A model generated the notes under the pieces. It searched no databases, had not been told where the DNA came from, and was given only the letters and a program-made list of their open reading frames with translations. Of a DNA stretch of 7,942 bases, positions 5,441 through 7,942 are shown piece after piece. The position numbers and the translations under genes were made by a program. The first letter of the stretch is position 1, and each line of letters begins with the position of its first letter. This DNA is from Pseudonocardiales bacterium (GTDB lineage Bacteria; Actinomycetota; Actinomycetes; Mycobacteriales; Pseudonocardiaceae), in the NCBI GenBank assembly GCA_025465385.1, contig JAODNG010000491.1:1-7942 (forward strand), written 5' to 3'.

Positions 5441-7757
5441 GACAGGAGCACCGGAGCTGGAGGCGATCACTACGACCACGGTTGCACGTCCCGCCCCGAC
5501 AGCGCTGCGGTGCTACGAGATCCTCGTCGGCGGGATGACCTGTGCAGCGTGCGCGGCGCGGGTCGAGCGCAGGCTGAACAAGCTCGACGGCGTCACCGCC
5601 ACGGTCAACTACGCGACCGAGCGGGCTCGGGTGCTGTGCCCCGGCGACACCGACCCTCGGGCGCTGATCGAGCTCGTTCAGCGCGCGGGGTACACGGCTC
5701 GCCGGGTCGACGACGTCCGCGCGGTCGACGACGACGCCGGGCACGCGGATCGCGTCGCTGACCTGCGCCGGCGGCTGGCGGTGGCCGCTGTGCTCGCGGT
5801 GCCGATCTGCGACCTGTCACTTGCTCTGTCGCTGTTTCCGGAGCTCCGGTTCACCGGCTGGCAGTGGGTCTGCCTGGCGCTGGCCGCGCCGGTGGTCGGC
5901 TGGTGCGCGCTGCCGTTTCACCGGGCCGCCTTCGCCGGCGCGCGGCACGGCACGTCATCGATGGACACCCTGGTATCGGTCGGCATCCTGGCCGCCTCCG
6001 CGTGGTCATTGTGGATCATGTTCAACGGCGGCGCCGTCGCGCCTGGCCTCGGCCAGGGGCTTTCGGTCCTGACCGGCAGCGATCACGCCCTGTACCTCGA
6101 TGTCGCCGCGGGCGTCACCACCTTCCTGCTCGCTGGGCGCTACTTCGAGGCGCGGGCCAAGCGGTCGGCCGGCGCCGCGATGCGGACGCTGCTCGCGCTG
6201 GGCGCCAAGGACGTCGAGGTGCTGCGCGACGGCGAGCCCTGCCGAGTCCCGGTCTCCGAGCTGGTGATCGGCGATGCGTTCATCGCCCGGCCGGGCGAGA
6301 AGATCGCCACCGACGCGGTGGTCGAGCAGGGCCGGTCCGCGCTGGACGTCAGCATGGTCACCGGCGAACCGGTGCCCCGCGAGGTGGTCGCGGGCGACGA
6401 CGTGGTCGGCGGTGCGATCAACACCAGCGGACGACTGCTGCTGCGAGCCACCCGGGTGGGTGCAGACACCCAGCTCGCCCGGATGGCTCGGCTGGTGCAA
6501 CACGCCCAGGAAGGAAAGGCCGGGGCACAACGCTTGGCCGACCGGATCGCGGCGGTCTTCGTGCCGGCCGTGCTGGTGCTCGCGCTACTCACGTTGCTCG
6601 GATGGCTACTCGCCGGCCAGCCGACCGGCCTGGCGATCACCGCCGCGGTTGCCGTGCTCGTGGTGGCCTGCCCCTGCTCGTTGGGCCTGGCCACGCCGAC
6701 CGCGCTGCTGGTGGGTACCGGTCGGGGGGCGCAGCTGGGCATCTTCATCAAGGGCCCGCAGGCTTTGGAGTCGACCCGGAATGTCGACACCGTCGTGCTG
6801 GACAAGACCGGAACGCTGACCGAGGGACGCATGCGCCTGGTCGACGTACACCCCGTCGCGGGAGTCGAGCGCTCCCGGCTGCTCACGTTGGCCGGCGCCG
6901 TGGAGGCGGCCTCCGAGCATCCCATCGCCGCGGCGCTGACCTCAGCCGCTGCCGCGGAAACCGAAACACTGCCCCCGGTCACCGACTTCGAGGCGCTGCC
7001 CGGCCTTGGCGCCCGCGGCGTGGTGGACGGGCTTGCGGTGGTGGTCGGTCGGGCCCAGTTGCTCGCCGAGCACGGTCTTCATGTCCCCGACGAGCTCGAA
7101 TCGACCCGGGTCGAGCTGGAAAAGCGCGGCGTCACCGTCGTGCTGGTCGGGTGGGCCGGCAGCGCCCAGGGCCTGCTCGCCGTCGCCGACACCGTGCGGG
7201 CCAGCGGCGCCGCGGCGGTCGCAGCGTTGTGCCGGCTTCGGCTGCACCCGGTGCTGCTGACTGGGGACAATGTCCGCACCGCCGCTGCCGTCGCCGCCGA
7301 AGTCGGCATTGACGACGTGGTCGCCGAGACGCTGCCGGAGGGCAAGGCCGAGGTGGTGCGCCGATTGCAGGAGCGGGGGCACCGGGTGGCGGTGGTCGGC
7401 GACGGGGTCAACGACGCGGCCGCTCTCGCCGTCGCCGATCTGGGGATGGCGCTCGGGCACGGCACCGACGCCGCCATTGAGGCCGCCGACATCGTGCTCG
7501 CCCGCGAGGACCTGATGGTCGTTCCTGAGGCGGTCGAGCTCGCCCGGCGGACGCACCGCACGATCCGCTGGAATCTGGTGTGGGCGTTCGGCTACAACGT
7601 CGCCGCCCTACCCCTGGCCGTGACCGGACTACTCAGCCCGCTGGTCGCGGGCGCGGCGATGTCGCTGTCGTCGGTGTTCGTGGTTTCGCATAGCCTGCGC
7701 CTGCGCCATTTCCACCCCACCGGCGCGCCAGCTGCCATCGATGAGATTCCGGGGTGA
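5415..7757 (+). CDS. ctpA: Cu+-type P1B heavy-metal ATPase (CtpA/CtpB family)
   Basis: The protein has 780 residues from GTG 5415 and pumps Cu(I) across the membrane using ATP. It has an N-terminal metal-binding domain with GMTCAAC at 40-46. The actuator motif TGEP is at 316-319 and the transport-site CPC at 419-421. The phosphorylation motif DKTGT starts at Asp463. The P1B marker SEHP is at 500-503, followed by TGDN at 616-619 and GDGVND at 662-667. The membrane signatures N720-x6-YN-x4-P (720-733) and MSLSS (749-753) define the Cu+ (P1B-1) class. The body is closest in wording to mycobacterial CtpA and CtpB; which one is orthologous is unresolved. The start is uncertain. GTG 5415 overlaps mymT by 26 bases and has no ribosome site. 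CTG 5457 has AGGAG eight bases upstream and gives an N-terminus closer to CtpA length. The gene forms a buffer-plus-pump unit with mymT. Confidence 0.93.
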   Translation: MRPAPQPVKTGAPELEAITTTTVARPAPTALRCYEILVGGMTCAACAARVERRLNKLDGVTATVNYATERARVLCPGDTDPRALIELVQRAGYTARRVDDVRAVDDDAGHADRVADLRRRLAVAAVLAVPICDLSLALSLFPELRFTGWQWVCLALAAPVVGWCALPFHRAAFAGARHGTSSMDTLVSVGILAASAWSLWIMFNGGAVAPGLGQGLSVLTGSDHALYLDVAAGVTTFLLAGRYFEARAKRSAGAAMRTLLALGAKDVEVLRDGEPCRVPVSELVIGDAFIARPGEKIATDAVVEQGRSALDVSMVTGEPVPREVVAGDDVVGGAINTSGRLLLRATRVGADTQLARMARLVQHAQEGKAGAQRLADRIAAVFVPAVLVLALLTLLGWLLAGQPTGLAITAAVAVLVVACPCSLGLATPTALLVGTGRGAQLGIFIKGPQALESTRNVDTVVLDKTGTLTEGRMRLVDVHPVAGVERSRLLTLAGAVEAASEHPIAAALTSAAAAETETLPPVTDFEALPGLGARGVVDGLAVVVGRAQLLAEHGLHVPDELESTRVELEKRGVTVVLVGWAGSAQGLLAVADTVRASGAAAVAALCRLRLHPVLLTGDNVRTAAAVAAEVGIDDVVAETLPEGKAEVVRRLQERGHRVAVVGDGVNDAAALAVADLGMALGHGTDAAIEAADIVLAREDLMVVPEAVELARRTHRTIRWNLVWAFGYNVAALPLAVTGLLSPLVAGAAMSLSSVFVVSHSLRLRHFHPTGAPAAIDEIPG

Positions 7758-7818
7758 TCAAGGTGTGTGCGACGTAGACGACACCGGATGCCGCGTACGG
7801 CCCACCGATCCCGCCGAC

Positions 7819-7942
7819 ATGACGGAACGGCAGATGCGCAGCCGATCAACGCGGGTGCGGCCGGCGCTGGCGCTTGGCCTAGCGGCGGCCGCAGCCTTGA
7901 CCGGGGTCCTGCTTGCCGCGTTGGCTCCCAGCGTCTCGGTGC
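7819..7942 (+). CDS. 5' part of a gene for an exported or membrane-anchored protein (runs off window)
   Basis: The frame is open from ATG 7819 to the window end (41 codons). It encodes an Arg-rich start, TERQMRSRSTRVRP, then about 25 hydrophobic residues (ALALGLAAAAALTGVLLAALA) followed by PSVSV. This is the layout of a Sec signal peptide or a single N-terminal membrane anchor. No lipobox cysteine is seen before the end. Alternative in-frame starts are GTG 7765 and ATG 7834; none has a strong ribosome site. It follows the ATPase stop by about 60 bases on the same strand, so it may belong to the copper operon, for example as a periplasmic copper-handling protein. The family cannot be told from this fragment. 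Confidence 0.55.
   Translation, partial: MTERQMRSRSTRVRPALALGLAAAAALTGVLLAALAPSVSV

Noticed and set aside
5864..7312. 482-codon + frame inside the copper ATPase
   Set aside because: Its protein is a low-complexity Arg/Gly/Ala string typical of a shadow frame. The ATPase frame carries every family motif.
1..7942. CRISPR arrays, tRNA, rRNA, insertion sequences or attachment sites
   Set aside because: No regularly spaced repeats, RNA gene signatures, transposase motifs or terminal inverted repeats were seen.

Overview
The window is high-GC DNA with every supportable gene on the + strand. It most likely comes from an actinobacterium of the Mycobacteriales/Pseudonocardiales type. The reasons are a SigC-type ECF sigma factor, a MymT-type copper metallothionein, a CtpA/CtpB-type copper ATPase, GTG starts, and starts without a ribosome binding site. 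I cannot name the species. The gene order does not match what I remember of M. tuberculosis, where I recall no cbiM beside sigC.

Left part (1-994): a protein with a peptidase-S51/glutamine-amidotransferase-like domain fused to a tail resembling the C-terminus of cysteinyl-tRNA synthetase. Its 5' end looks damaged or cut off. Next (995-1643): a short intergenic region with two partial DtxR/IdeR-like half-sites, then sigC. Then (1644-2478): a well-formed cobalamin riboswitch upstream of cbiM, the substrate-binding subunit of a cobalt ECF transporter. No cbiN, cbiQ or cbiO lies in the window. Middle (2529-4363): a patatin-like lipase overlapping a PlsC-type acyltransferase by 4 bp, a likely deacylation/reacylation pair, closed by a perfect 8-bp hairpin over the stop codon.

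Right part (4531-7757): a copper module. It starts with a small protein that joins an anti-sigma zinc-finger (zf-HC2/ZAS) domain to a degenerate four-helix-bundle copper-binding (DUF326/Csp-like) domain. It continues with the metallothionein mymT and a Cu+-type P1B ATPase whose start overlaps the end of mymT. The last 124 bases open a further gene with an N-terminal membrane or export segment.

The working picture is a metal-homeostasis island. The sigma factor, a candidate metal-sensing anti-sigma factor, a cytosolic copper buffer and a copper export pump lie together, interleaved with a B12-controlled cobalt uptake component and a lipid-remodelling pair. The most novel element is the zf-HC2/copper-bundle fusion: it could couple copper occupancy directly to release of an ECF sigma factor, possibly the nearby SigC. 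That link is inference from domain content and proximity only.
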